A DNA stretch of 64,000 nucleotides. Origin: Diphasiastrum complanatum. Lineage: Eukaryota; Streptophyta; Lycopodiopsida; Lycopodiales; Lycopodiaceae. A program made the translations under genes and the position numbers. Numbering within the stretch: the first letter of the stretch is position 1; each line of letters starts with the position of its first letter. Under the pieces are notes generated by a model. That model searched no databases. It was not told the DNA's origin and was given only the letters and a program-made list of their open reading frames with translations. Shown here one piece after another: positions 1-11,768 of the stretch. The DNA is taken from assembly GCA_029204225.1 (NCBI GenBank), contig CM055100.1:66916472-66980471 (forward strand), given 5' to 3'.

Positions 1-1920
1 TTTGTGCTATTTGGGCTGCACTATCAATAGTTTTATAAGGTAGAAAATGTGCATATTTTGTAAGCCGATCCACCACCACATAGATACCATCATATCCCCC
101 AGTCGTTGTTGGCAAGGAAGGTATAAAATCCATACTAATACTTGTCCAACGTTGTGTAGGAATAGATAACGGATGCAATAGACCTGGTTGCTTAACATGT
201 TCCACCTTATTCACTTGACAAGGAATACATTCTTGCACATATGTGTATATAGCTTTCTTCATACTAGCCCATTTGAATAACTTTCTCATGGTTTGATATG
301 TCTTCAAAATTCCACTATGCCCAGCACTTGGAGATGAGTGTAGCTCATACAATACTTGTGGTATGAATTTGGATTTAGGGGCAAGCACAACTCTAGAATT
401 GTCATACAACAATACTTGTCCTTGCTTCCTATAACGGGGATGAACAACTGAATTAGAGTCTTGAGATTCTTCCCAAATCTCTTTCAAGTCTGAATCCTCC
501 ATATATTTCGCTTGAATGTCTCTTATCCAATCTGCACTTAATGCAATTATTGCAGAAATTGTACTAAATCTCAAATTTGACCACAACATTTTGTGCTCCT
601 CCATCAAAGGATGATCCAAAATTTCGTTATGGTATTCCTTCAAATAGGCTACATATTCCTCTAAAGATTCTGAAGAAGCATTCATCTGTAAAGACCATAT
701 TCTTGATAGCGCGTCTGCAACCACATTGTCCTTTTCTTTAAGATATTCAATGTTAAAATCATAAGATTGAACTTGTGACACCCATCTCTTCTGCTTATCA
801 TTCAATTGCTTTTGGCTCAAGAAATATTTCAAACTATGATGGTCACTTTTAATCAAGAATTTAGAACCATATAAATAGTGTCGCCATTTATTGAGGGCAT
901 GCACAATTGCCAACATCTCCTTATCATGAGTAGGATATGATGCTTCCTTGTCAGTGAGTTTCCTACTTTCATAGGCAATGACTCCATCTGATTGACTCAA
1001 AATAGCTCCCAAACCTGTGCCACTGGCATCCACTGTAACCATGAAAGGTAAGTTGAAGTTGGGTTGCACTAGTAAAGGAGCCGTTACCAACGATTCCTTA
1101 AGAGCTTTGAAAGCCATCTGAGTTTTCTCATTCCATTCAAACTTATCTTTTCTCAAAAGATGGGCAAGCGGTGCTGCCACTTTTGAGAAGTCCTGAATGA
1201 ATCTTCTATAATAGGATGCTAAACCCAGGAATCCTCTCAATTCTCTAATGTTGTTAGGTGAATTCCAATTCTTGATTGCCTCAATCTTCTTCTGGTCCAC
1301 CTCGATTCCCTCCTTGGACACAATGTGTCCCAAGTATTCCACCTCATCTCAAGCGAATTCACATTTGGTTATCTTTGCAAACAACTTGTATTCTCAAAGA
1401 ATACTTAAAACTGTATTCAAATGTTTCGCATGCTCTTCCATGTTCTTGCTATATATCAAGATGTCGTCAAAGAATACCAACACAAACAAATAAAGATAAG
1501 GTTCAAAAATACGATTCATAAGAGCTAAAAAGTGGTAGGAGCATTAGTTAATCCGAAAGGCATCTTTGAATTCATAATGTCCCCTATCAGTTCGAAAAGC
1601 TATTTTATGTATCCTGAACGTAGATCTATTTTTGAAAAGACGCTGGCTCCCTTTAAAGCATCCAACAAATCATCCACCCTAGCGATTGGATATTTGTTTT
1701 TGATGGTCACTTTGTTAAGAGCTCAATAATCAATACACATCCTGAACGTTCCATATTTCTTCGTAACCAGCAACACGGGAGAGACAAAAGGTGATTTACT
1801 TTGAACAATAAAATTTTTGTGAGAGTAACTCCTGAACCTATTTATGGACTTCTTCTTTTTCGGCCCTTGATAGTCTGTAAGGTGGTAAATTGACTGGTTT
1901 AGTCCCCAATTCCAATTCAA
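1..1920 (-). pseudogene. Ty3/gypsy R1 pol: RT, RNase H and integrase (partial)
   Basis: This is the polymerase part of a minus-strand gypsy element. Reading down from 1920 I see the RT N-terminal segment (NLPPYRLSRAEKEEVHK), the RT active-site block FFDDILIYS near 1470, [10 protein letters not shown], then [14 protein letters not shown]. The RNase H motif [15 protein letters not shown] lies near 1035 and ADALSRI near 700. The HHCC zinc region of integrase follows near 350-230, then the first catalytic Asp block [12 protein letters not shown] near 70. The frame is open without a stop from 1348 to the window edge. Two in-frame TGA codons (1349-1351 and 1394-1396) and a one-base deletion near 1530 break the upstream part. 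The domain order RT-RNH-IN is that of Ty3/gypsy. The rest of integrase and the 3' LTR lie outside the window. Confidence 0.93.
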
Positions 1921-2406
1921 TGGGATGGTTCACAAATCTGGTAGGAGGTTCACCTTTGGGTAACTGATCAACAAACACATAAGAAAATTTACCCAATATC
2001 TTCCAAATCTTTGGATCTTTCACACTTTGTTTTACCTTGGCCAATGGTTTTGTTTTGACTTCCTTGACTTGTCCCTCAACTTTTTTGATCCTGAGCACAA
2101 ACATTTCCACATTTGATCTAGACAGCCTTTGAGCCTTCTCCATAGAAATCAGCTGCAAAGTTGAACATTGTTGAGTAGATTGAATGCTGTGTAGTTCAAA
2201 TTGGCGTTCTCCTTGTCTAAAGCTCATCAGTCCTTGATCAAAGTTGATTGTCACATTTCCCAATGTCTTAAGCCATTCCACCCCTAGTATAACATCAATT
2301 GGGCCCAGCTCCACAATATGGAAACTCGGTTTAAGAGTATAATCCTCGTTTTGCAAGTTCACCACTAGGGTGATGTTATTACAAGGGATGGTTACTCCAT
2401 TGCAAT

Positions 2407-2771
2407 CTATACTCTCATCTTATCACAATGATCCAAAGATGCTAAATTGTAGCTTCGTAATGGCCTACTATTAAAGAAGTAATGTGTACTACTATCTATT
2501 AAACAAAAGACTTTCCTTCCATTAATTAATGCTTGCACATGGAAGGTTTGGTTAGAATGGGATCCATTAAAAGCATTTAGAGATATGCTCAATAGTTCAA
2601 CTTTCTGATCCCTCCTAATGGATCTTTCCTACTATCCGTGGTCTGATTGATGGTTTGGTGATTCCTCATCAGACGAGATGTCTTCCTTTTCTTCATTACT
2701 TGCGGTGGCTCAGTGTCAATGACATTCTCTAAAAAAGTGCTAATATCGTCTTCGTCATTTTCAACAATCAA
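2407..2771 (-). pseudogene. Ty3/gypsy R1 aspartic protease region (degenerate)
   Basis: Between the zinc knuckle and RT of R1 lies a decayed pepsin-like protease. The segment 2592-2407 reads VQALINGRKVFCLIDSSTHY. That matches the family pattern in which an Asp-Ser-Gly-(Ser/Ala)-Thr active site follows a hydrophobic strand, but here the Gly is missing, so the site is probably dead. Residues around 2300-2250 (HIVELGPIDVILGVEWL) match the second conserved strand of these proteases, in the frame of 1838-2365. The acidic linker at 2589-2771 joins this to gag. A frameshift separates the active-site strand from the downstream part. Confidence 0.8.
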
Positions 2772-2797
2772 GAAAATCCCTGCAAACTTAGATTTGT

Positions 2798-4050
2798 CAC
2801 ACTTATGCCCTGGTTTCCATTTTTGCTTACAAGTGAAACATAAGCCTTGTTGTCACAGTTGATCTATCTCGGCCTTTGATCTGACTAATTTCACCTCCGG
2901 CTTGGCCTCCATGTTGCTCACTTGTTTCTTACCACTATTCCTCCTATCAGCTTCTTTGACTGTCGAGTACTGGAGGATTATGTTCCTTTCCTTATCATGT
3001 CGATGAATATCAAAATTTTGCTCAGCTTTCCGTCCATTAACTTCATATCGGGGTGCTCCCAGTTTACTCGACCACTTACCAGCATATTTAGGCTCAATTT
3101 TAAGAGCCACCCACATAGCTTGATCAAGATCGGTACAGAAACGTGATGCTACATCAGCTCCAATATCTGGTTGCAGTCCCTATATATACCTTCGCAAATG
3201 ATCTGCATCAGACATTGTGGGTAACCTAAGAGTTAGACTCCAGAAATCAAAGTTATACTCTTGTATCGAACTCTTCTGGCGTATCTTCGTCCATCTTTTG
3301 AAGTTGTCATCATCCTGTAATGGTCTTCTGAAGGTCTCAATACAAGCATTCTTAAATAATGGCCAATTAGTTCATGCATTACATTCCTCTATTGATAGCC
3401 TATTCTCCCTCCGCTTCCACCACTCATAGGCTGCTCCTCAAAATAAATTGTAGCAAAAGTAACTTTGGCTTGATCAGGTCTATCAAATAGGGTGAAATAA
3501 CGATCTAATTTATCCACCCACTCTTCAATGTCAAGGGTCTTAAAGTCACCATTGAATTTCTGAATAGTAATATATTCCTGAGCATCGAAGTGGTTGCATT
3601 GTACATGAAACCTCGTTGATTGTTGCCGCGTTGTTCTAACATTCCCCTGTTATTTCCAAGTCTGACTGGGTATTCAATATGACTCTGTAATACCTGTTTT
3701 CCCTTGTCCATGTCAATTCTCCGGACATCTTGAGAAGATTTTACATTCTGTGACGAAGACGGTAGTTGAAATGATGTGGATGTCTCATTATATCTTCGGT
3801 CAGTTCTGGCAATTCTGTCTTGCCTACAAGCTAGGCTATCAAACAATTTTGTCCATTTTACCTCATCACCTTGTCGATCTTGTCTCATTTGTTGCAACAT
3901 TGCCACTATCAGATCTTGTGTGGCCTGCATTTTACTTAGTAAGTTCTCTTGTTGGTTTGAAACCTACAGTTCTTCCACCATCTCATCAGCAGGCGAGTTG
4001 TCTTGAGGTGCATTATTTTTATCCATAGTTTGTTTCCCTCGACCACCCAT
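2798..4050 (-). pseudogene. Ty3/gypsy R1 gag with CCHC zinc knuckle
   Basis: The minus-strand frame begins with an ATG at 4048-4050 and encodes a gag-like protein rich in Gln and charged residues (KMQATQDLIVAMLQQMRQ near 3930). Several stops and frameshifts follow (3505, 3200-3430, 2853). The zinc knuckle at 2798-2842 reads CFTCKQKWKPGHKC, the spaced knuckle usual in plant chromodomain-type gypsy elements (CX2C, then GH, then C). Gag would package the element RNA. As it stands the ORF is broken and cannot make a full-length product. Confidence 0.75.
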
Positions 4051-5042
4051 TTTGAAGCGTTACAACATGAGTTTGAATAGTTTCGTTGAGCCCGTCTTCT
4101 CGTTTTGATCACTTTTTGTTCTTACCTGACTGAAATCCGAGCTCAAGCAAGAAAGTTATGGAAGTAATATCAAGTTAAGAGTTTTGTACATTTGATATCG
4201 GACTCAAGTGCACACAAAGTACTAGGACAAGAGCAGAGCAGAAAAAACGCGCTCGAAATCGATATTGGAGGAAAAAAAATAGTTTTTTTTTTGGGTATCG
4301 GTTTCAAGCGCAAATAGGTTAGCCGAACTTTTTGAATAGTCCACCCGCGCTTGAAAGCGATATTGCCAAAAAAAAAATTTGATTTTTTTTTTTATTAAAA
4401 AAATGACGTAAAAGGCTTACGAACCTTTCAAAATGAAGAAACTGAAAAAAATTTATAGCAAAAAAAAGCTTCAAAATTGAAATTTTAAAGTGCTTCTCTC
4501 TCACCAAGAAATACAAAAGAAAATTTCCAGAATTCTAGCAAATCTGACCCAGCTTCACTAATATGATCATAACTCTCCCAATATTGATCCAAATCACACA
4601 AACTCAGTACCTTTGAAAAGCTAAGAACAAGCTCTATCAGCCTAAGTACAGATCATTGATTGGAGGTAATTTGGTAGGTCAAATTTACAATATAACAGGT
4701 CTGAAAATTTTGAAGAAAGAAAACTAGTAAAACTAGAACTAGAAATCATGATTTGTCATAGCTTTTTGAATACTAATCCAAATGACCTGCCATATGGATC
4801 GAATCAAAACTAAGACAATGCTCTAAAAGCCTATGTAAAGAAACTAGGATGAAAGCTAAAACAAAGCTCTAAAACTCTATGAAATCAAATTAGAAATAAC
4901 AAACGAAGTTATATGCTAAAAATGAGTCTGAACAGACTCAAGAATTCAAAAGTTAGAAATTAGCAAAAAGAAAACTACAAAAGCAATAAACTCTTCAAAT
5001 GAAATGAGATTCATGTTGAATCAAATGATTATTGGATCTTAA
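4051..5042 (-). other. R1 untranslated leader between PBS and gag
   Basis: This stretch lies between the primer binding site and the gag start of R1. It has no supported ORF. It is rich in A/T runs (near 4270-4290 and 4366-4400), which is usual for a retrotransposon leader. No separate gene is visible. Confidence 0.6.
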
Positions 5043-5054
5043 GCTCTGATACCA
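5043..5054 (-). other. R1 primer binding site (initiator tRNA-Met type)
   Basis: The minus strand reads TGGTATCAGAGC, the complement of the 3' end of plant initiator tRNA-Met. It lies 4 bases inside the LTR edge at 5059, which fixes both the 5' LTR and the orientation of R1. Confidence 0.92.
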
Positions 5055-5058
5055 CAAA

Positions 5059-5595
5059 TGTCATGTGCCATACCTCTCAATCCAAGCCAAGCAAGCTACA
5101 ACAAGGAGGCAACCACCACACCTATGTTGAAGAGAACCAAAGATGAAGAATAGCCACAAGCTACCAGAAAGCTCATATCAAAGTGAAGCTCAAGAGGAGA
5201 TGGATTCTATAATAGAGGGTGAGGAGTACATGAATTCATGTGATGGGGCACATGAGACCTAGCAAGATCAAGATCCCAAGGCTCACATTCACAAAGGAGG
5301 AAGAGGAGATGGAGCTCCTAGGTCTCTCAATTGCAAATGAGCCAAAAGATTCCAAAAGTGATGTCTCTTGCCTACTTATAGACAAGTCCCCTAACTTAAC
5401 TAAACATAACTATCTTGAAGGATATTTAGCCTACATTGGGCCTTTAGTGGCCTATTATCCTTATTAATTACTTTGAAGGGCCTAAAGAGGGAACCGCCTT
5501 GTTCTTAAGACTAGTAGTTCCTTTTTGGGCCTACAAAGCTTACAATGGATATTTTAAGGCATTAATAGACATTGATGTACTAGAAGTACATGACA
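5059..5595 (-). repeat. R1 5' LTR (537 bp)
   Basis: The repeat is bounded by TGTCATG at 5059 and CATGACA ending at 5595, a perfect 7-bp terminal inverted repeat of the TG...CA type, with the PBS directly beside it. A related LTR, with a polypurine tract beside it, is at 58840-59283. The two share long stretches, such as the block around GGGCCTACAAAGCTTACAAT. The matching 3' LTR of R1 itself lies left of the window. Confidence 0.9.
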
Positions 5596-6029
5596 AATCA
5601 GATCTTCTAATCAGACCCAGCATGTTATATATTGGAGATCGGATACAGACATGAAGGAGATGTGTGTTAGTCATGCAGTAGCAGACACTCATTGTCACAA
5701 TTGCAGACATAGAATTAGCAGTAGCTAGTTTAACTCATGAGAGAGAACTCCTCTCTTGTGCAAATGCGCTGATCTAGGAAATAGACAGCAGCTAAAAGGT
5801 TTTTGTTATTGTAAACTCGATTTTGTTAATATAGAAGAGTCGCAACAATCTGGTCATCATGTACATAATCTGTGAATGATTCTATGGTGCTTACTATCAG
5901 TAGATTATACTTCCACTATTTCTCAATCTTAGTTGATTAATATTATCTACTGCTTATAAAGTTTTACATCAAATCTTTAGTGTCAGTTTGTAGTTCGGAG
6001 GAGGATCGATTGTTGGTATGAAACAATAG
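5596..6029. other. Unassigned flanking DNA
   Basis: No ORF or repeat termini could be recognised here. The stretch is the target DNA of R1 on the left and runs into the LINE-like ORF on the right. Confidence 0.4.
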
Positions 6030-6328
6030 CTTCGCCTGGCTTATCGACTCCATCTGAGCCTCACATCAGTGAATCATGATTGTCTAACTTTGAAGTGCTC
6101 GAAGTCTCCGACTTTCCCAGCCGTCATCGGGTTCACATCAGACATGTTCAAAAATACTGAAGCAAAAAGCAATAAGATGGTTTTACAGGTGATGGAAGAA
6201 CAAGCCAAACGAGAATACAAATCTCAAAACGTCCACGTTAGAGATCTTTTCGAAACCAACCCCTTGCTTGCAGCCAAAGAACTTCTGGCCTCACTTTCTT
6301 ATGAGGAAGAGGAGGGCGTCGTGGAAGC
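6030..6328 (+). pseudogene. LINE-like ORF, 5' half (interrupted)
   Basis: The frame is open from 6030 (after a TAG at 6027-6029) and has an in-frame ATG at 6144. It encodes a charged segment (RDLFETNPLLAAKELLASLS) that stops abruptly at the 5-bp target duplication 6324-6328. Past 6328 the reading frame enters an LTR and is artefactual. The frame resumes in phase at 13969 on the far side of the composite insertion. I do not recognise this half by itself; its identity rests on the downstream half, which resembles the C-terminal part of LINE ORF1-type proteins. Confidence 0.6.
6324..6328. repeat. Target site duplication GAAGC, left copy
   Basis: GAAGC directly precedes the TGTG end of LTR A1. 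It is repeated exactly after the CACA end of LTR A3 at 13964-13968. Confidence 0.9.
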
Positions 6329-7159
6329 TGTGCAAAATGTACAAAAAGGACCAAGAGTGGATCCTAATCTGATCCTCAAGAGGGATTGGTTGTCAAATTA
6401 CTTGATCTATCAATCTACTGCAGATCAAGATCAATCTAGATCAATTCTAGACACAAAATCCTAACAAGAACAATCATTAATTGAAGGTAAGTGTACTTTA
6501 TGGTTTCACACGTGTGAAACACTGTCTGAGTACGAACTCCAACCTGAAAATTAAGTACACATTGATAGAACCTCAAAACAATCAAGACAAATGTAGACAA
6601 ATGGAGAGAATCACTCAAAATTGCTTCCAAAACCAAGAGTGGTGTCTCACATTGATTATGGCCAAATGTGGCTCTATATATTCAATAAGTGGGAGCTCGT
6701 GGTACTGATCATCCCTTTGATCCCACATGTGTGAAGGTGCTTTGTCATATGATGATTCATCATGCAAAACTGACACTTTCAAAACCTTCTATTTTGAGCA
6801 CTTTTGGTCCATTTTTCTTCTATATGGAGATCTACTTGAAAATCTTCTAGAAGTCAAAATTCGTCTACTTCAGCTTATTTCACACATGTGAACTGTCCTC
6901 TACACATGGGATGTGACACCTAACTAAAGGATGTGGCTCATGCAATCAATAGATTGATGCCATGTGTCATATGTCTAGAAAACTAGTTTTTGGCTTTTTT
7001 AGCCACTAGAACTTGAATTAAATCATATGTACAACCTATATGATTATGGTACATGACAAGTACACTATTTCCACACGTGGGAACAGGCTCCACACATGTG
7101 TAATCATCCTATATACAAGATTTTTGGCCTCTACCAAGCTTATTTTTGCATTTTTCACA
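6329..7159 (-). repeat. Copia-A LTR A1 (831 bp)
   Basis: Bounded by TGTGCAAAATGTAC and GCATTTTTCACA, the same ends as A3. It holds the 16-bp perfect palindrome TTTCACACGTGTGAAA at 6504-6519 and further CACATGTG-type sites near 6725, 6885, 7075 and 7095. Confidence 0.9.
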
Positions 7160-7178
7160 CTCCTCAAAAATCTAGCTT
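7160..7178 (-). other. Copia-A polypurine tract (internal 1)
   Basis: The minus strand reads a purine-rich block ending TTTTTGAGGAG directly before the LTR start TGTG. This is the expected plus-strand primer position. Confidence 0.75.
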
Positions 7179-7296
7179 GGTAAATCTAGCTTGATGGAAA
7201 ACATGATGATCTTGAACTTGACTCCATGGGCTGAATTGGTTTTTTCTAGTTCAAAAGGTGTGAAGATCAGCCAATGAGCTTTATGTTGATCTGAAA

Positions 7297-8529
7297 TCAC
7301 CATATCCATGATAGTGCTTCTTTGATGTTGACATCTTTGATGAGCTTGAGATCTTTGCACCATCCTACCACCTCCAAAATTGATTCCTTCCAATTTTCAT
7401 GTAGATGCTTGACTTTGAGGTTTGCTCCTTCTTCATGTGCATGCTCTTCTTTGATGAAAATCCGAGACCTCCATGTCTCATAATGATCACAACAAGTATG
7501 ACCATTCAATATGCACTTCCTGTGATTATCAAGATTACTTATGCTAGAAACATAAGTCCAAAAATCACCACAACTTGGCATGATTTCTCCAATATTGAAA
7601 TCAAAAGGTATTTCCATCTCAATAAGGCTAACTACTTGCTTATGGATATAAGTGTCCACTTTGGATGCTTCACTTATTCTCATAAGAAGTTTACAACTTG
7701 CCTTTAAGATTGAAAACTTACAATTTTCATCTTTATGAATGAACACATCATTCATGATCTTATTGAAACCAAAAGATCCTACATTATGAAGATATTTCCA
7801 TTACCTTGACTTCATAACTAATGTAAGCTTACAAGGAAAACATATTTTGCTATCTTTTAAGGCATCATACTCAACTAGTATTGCCTTAATCCACCTTTGA
7901 GATACAAAAATCTCTTCAAAGCAAAATGGTTCTTCATAAGTTGACATGATAGCATAAATGAAACTATTTTCATTTAGTGATTGCTCCTTATTCTTGATTG
8001 ATTTCTCTTGGATAATAACAATAAGTTTGAACTTGTCCAAAGTTCCAAGCAAAATACTTTCCAAGGACATAAAATAAATCCAAGTTACTTTCATGAAAGT
8101 GACATCTATCTTTGCATCTTGAACCAAACAATGTACTTCCAAATGAAAAATTTCAAAAGATTTGACATGTGTTGTGATGGACTCTTGAAGACAAACCTTG
8201 CAAGTCCTTGTGAGACTCCAAGCCTCATTCACCTTTCTAGAAAGGAAACACCTTTCCTTGGACTTGTCCTTCTTGTATTTGCATTTTGAACTGGAAGCTC
8301 CATCCTTCACCTCGACCCCCTTGCTTTGGTTCTCCTTGGATGGACTGGTCTTCTTTTTGTAGCATCTTGAGAGAAAATATCCTCCCTTGCCACAAAGGTT
8401 GCACTCAAGATCCTTTCTTTCCTTCACTAGGATGCCACCTATTGATGCCATGTGAATAAAAACCTGTGATATGATTCTACAAATGTAATTTGTGACTTTC
8501 AAGAGACTAGATTTGAACATCTTCAACAA
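7297..8529 (-). pseudogene. Copia-A chimeric ORF, copy 1 (one nonsense mutation)
   Basis: This is the same ORF as 11769-13001, but a TAA at 7801-7803 (AAA in the sister copy) splits it into 242-residue and 152-residue parts. The first part carries the altered zinc knuckle CNLCGKGGYFLSRC, in which the usual His is Tyr, and an RT-like stretch (QRWIKAILVEYDALKD). The second part matches no domain I know. The two copies otherwise agree over their length, so the break is recent. It is not expected to be a functional gag or pol. Confidence 0.75.
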
Positions 8530-10111
8530 TCTAGAAGGATCTACAAAAGATCTAGCTCACAAACCTAAGCATCAATCTTCACAGTAAAGACTAGTCACTT
8601 GGAAACTTTGCTTTGATCACTAAGACAAAAGCACACAATCTTTGAATCAAATCACTGAAAAAATCAGATCCAATCTCCTATTGGACTCATCAAATACCAA
8701 TGACTCTTTCTTTTGAAAGTTGAAATGGATATGAAAAAGATTTGACACTTAGATTTTCCTTTTCACTTGACTAGTTCTCTCAACACTTGAGATTCTTGAA
8801 CAAAAGATGGATTTGTTTCCAACACATGAAAATCAAACTTAATCACTTCTTTTGGACTCACTCTTGACCCAAATAATCTCACCCTTGAGATTTAGAATGA
8901 ATTTGATTTGATGAAAACAAACTATACCACCAATTTTTCACAAAGCTTAAAAATTAGACAACTAGAGATTCACAAAGATCTCAACCATACATGAATACTC
9001 AAATATGGACTCCTCCTCATTCTAGACATCAAACGGGATCACAAATTGACCCTCACACTTTCACAAAGAAAGTTGAATAGAACTAATTTGAGTTTCATAC
9101 ATACTATGTCAATTTTTGCTCAACAAATTGAATTCAATCATTCCTATTGGATTCCACCAATTACTCTACCTTTTAAGACTTGGAATGAAATTCAAAATCA
9201 AAAGTTGTGATTTTTCTCACTAAGATATTGTGCTTCAAAGAGCTAATGCCACTTAGAAAGATTTGATCACCTAGGAGAATACAAATTCTCCACCAATAAC
9301 AACACAAAATGAGCTTCTAGATCTTGCCTTCTACAAAGGAAGGAACTCATAGAAAATTGGATCTCTCTCTACACATTTGCCATAGACACCTTAATGACTC
9401 TTTTCAAACCTCACAAACACTCAAACAAATTGAGTAGGATTGAATAATGTGACTTGGATCTCAATCTCTTTTCTAGAACTTTCAATTGAAGCCAATCTAT
9501 GTCAAATTCTACAAAAGATTTGCATAGATGCTCTATATGCACTAGAAACTCTCAAAGGTTTCACTTGGAGGACAGATCCAAGGATGTTTTCTAGCAAATT
9601 GATGCTTCTAAACTTGACCCTATCACTCTTGAACAAATCTAGAGCGATGGTACAATGGATTTCAACCTCTCACCTTCAATATCACTCCTTAATCTATGAT
9701 TTTTAGCAAAATCTCTCTCAACTTCAACATACACTCAAAAAATCAGAGATAATCAATTAATGCACCTAATTCAAGCTTCAAATTTAATTTCTTGGCTGAT
9801 CTAATCCAAGAACTAATCAAGGGATTAGATTCTCTATAGAAAATGCTTAATTTTGCACTAAAAATCACTCAAATTGGGTATGTGAGTCAAATTCTACAAT
9901 CTTTTGAAATTTCTCGATCAAAACTGGAGATGTATGGCCTCACACGTGTGAAAAGGGTTCCTACAGCCCACAACAAGATTTGGACCAAAAATTTTGAGGA
10001 TAGCTATGAAATCCAACTCGCTACACAAAATTTTACTAGTGTCCAAAAAACTGCTAATTTTGGCTTTGATTTGGATTAACCCTATCAATTTCAACAAAAA
10101 CTCTTGTACTA
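8530..10111 (-). other. Copia-A internal 1 leader
   Basis: About 1.6 kb between the PBS and the ORF with no coding pattern on either strand; the short ORFs at 9440-9706 and 9843-10079 have no recognisable features. It contains CACACGTGTG at 9941-9950. The segment 8608-10052 is absent from internal 2. Confidence 0.6.
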
Positions 10112-10124
10112 GGCTCTGATACCA
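10112..10124 (-). other. Copia-A primer binding site (internal 1)
   Basis: The minus strand reads TGGTATCAGAGCC and abuts the LTR A2 end at 10125. Confidence 0.9.
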
Positions 10125-11631
10125 TGTGCAAAAAGTACAAAAAGGACCAAGAGTGGATCCTAATATGATCCTCAAGAGGGATTGGTTGTCAGATTACTTG
10201 ATCTATCAATCTAGATCAATTATAGACACAAAATCCTAACAAGAACAATCATTAATTGAAGGTAAGTGTACTTTGTGAAGAATTGCCAAAAATTGACAAA
10301 TCTAGCTTGATCAAAAACCATGTAAAATAGTGTAAATTGTGTACACAAGTGGGTCCCACACATGTGAGGCCATGATGCCACATGGGAAACCCATCCTAAT
10401 GTAGGTTAGGTCAAGTCAAGAGAGTTGGTCATGTCTATTTGGTGGTCATCCCTACTTTATAGGACCTACACCTAAGTTTAAGGTGAAAATTTGACCAACT
10501 AACTACCTACCAAGCATAATTCTAGGAAATAGACTAGGGTTTCATTTTAGGTCAAGGAGAGTGAGTTAACTTCCTTATTACATGTTGGAAATCCACCTAA
10601 CTTCAAGAAGGAAGTCGAATTTGCTATGTATTCCCTCTCTCCATAGTGAGAAGATAGAAAATTTTTGGAGCTCATTGGCAATCTCAAGCTAGTTCACTAT
10701 GTACATTGAGTTTTTGTGATCCAAATGAAACCAAATCAATTTATACTTGTTTCTCAGGTTGAAGGCCGTACTACAGCCTGTAGTACACACGTGTGGGCTC
10801 GGATTTCAATGTTTATCAATGCTTTTGATTGTTAATGCTTGTTGTTTGTCAAATTGCCAATCTAGATCAATTTTTTTTGTGTCTAGTTTTTTTGATAGAT
10901 TGTTAAGCAAGCATCCAATCACTCTTGTAGATCTTTTGTAGATCCATTTATGGTCCTAAAGTACAGTACTTTCACATACTACATGGTTTCACACGTGTGA
11001 AACACTGTCTGAGTACGGACTCCAACCTGAAAATTAAGTACACATTGATAGAACCTCAAAACAATCAAGACAAATGTAGACAAATGGAGAGAATCACTCA
11101 AAATTGCTTCCAAAACCAAGAGTGGTGTCTCACATTGATTATGGCCAAATGTGGCTCTATATATTCAATAAGTGAGAGCTCGTGGTACTGATCATCCCTT
11201 TGATCCCACATGTGTGAAGGTGCTTTGTCATATGATGATTCATCATGCAAAACTGACTTGGACAAAACCTTCTATTTTGAGCACTTTTGGTCCATTTTTC
11301 TTCTATATGGAGATCTACTTGAAAATCTTCTAGAAGTCAAAATTTGTCTACTTCAGCTTATTCCACACATGTGAGCTGTCCTCTACACATGGGATGTGAC
11401 ACCTAACTAAAGGATGTGGCTCATGCAATCAATAGATTGATGCAATGAGTCATATGTCTAGAAAACTAGTTTTTGGCTTTTTTAGCCACTAGAACTTGAA
11501 TTAAATCATATGTACAACCTATATGATTATGGTACATGACAACCACAAGTGGGAACAGGCTCCACACATGTGTAATCATCCTATATACAAGATTTTTGGC
11601 CTCTACCAAGCTTATTTTTGCATGTTTCACA
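10125..11631 (-). repeat. Copia-A LTR A2, interrupted by a solo LTR
   Basis: Starts TGTGCAAAAAGTAC and ends GTTTCACA. The LTR is split by 703 bp of copia-B solo LTR plus a 5-bp duplication; without these it is 799 bp. The right part carries CACACGTGTG at 10990-10999. Confidence 0.9.
10274..10976 (+). mobile_element. Copia-B solo LTR (703 bp) nested in LTR A2
   Basis: Bounded by TGTGAAGAATTGCC and GTACTTTCACA, matching in reverse orientation the full copia-B LTR at 30065-30766. It is flanked by TACTT (10269-10273) and TACTA (10977-10981), a 5-bp target duplication with one mismatch. No internal sequence remains, so this is a solo LTR from LTR-LTR recombination. It carries CACACGTGTG at 10786-10795. 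Confidence 0.92.
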
Positions 11632-11650
11632 CTCCTCAAAAATCTAGCTT
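11632..11650 (-). other. Copia-A polypurine tract (internal 2)
   Basis: The same purine-rich block as at 7160, directly beside the end of LTR A2. Confidence 0.75.
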
Positions 11651-11768
11651 GGTAAATCTAGCTTGATGGAAAACATGATGATCTTGAACTTGACTCCATG
11701 GGCTGAATTGGTTTTTTCAGGCTCAAAAGGTGTGAAGATCAGCCAATGAGCTTTATGTTGATCTGAAA

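Noticed and set aside
6330-6464. C-terminal part of the ORF beginning at 6069
   Set aside because: After 6328 the frame runs inside a copia-A LTR. The same DNA occurs at 10125 and 13152, so these residues are not part of the original protein.
7405-8289. Plus-strand ORFs of 100 and 93 residues, repeated at 11877 and 12480
   Set aside because: They are antisense shadows of the copia-A ORF and recur only because the element is duplicated.
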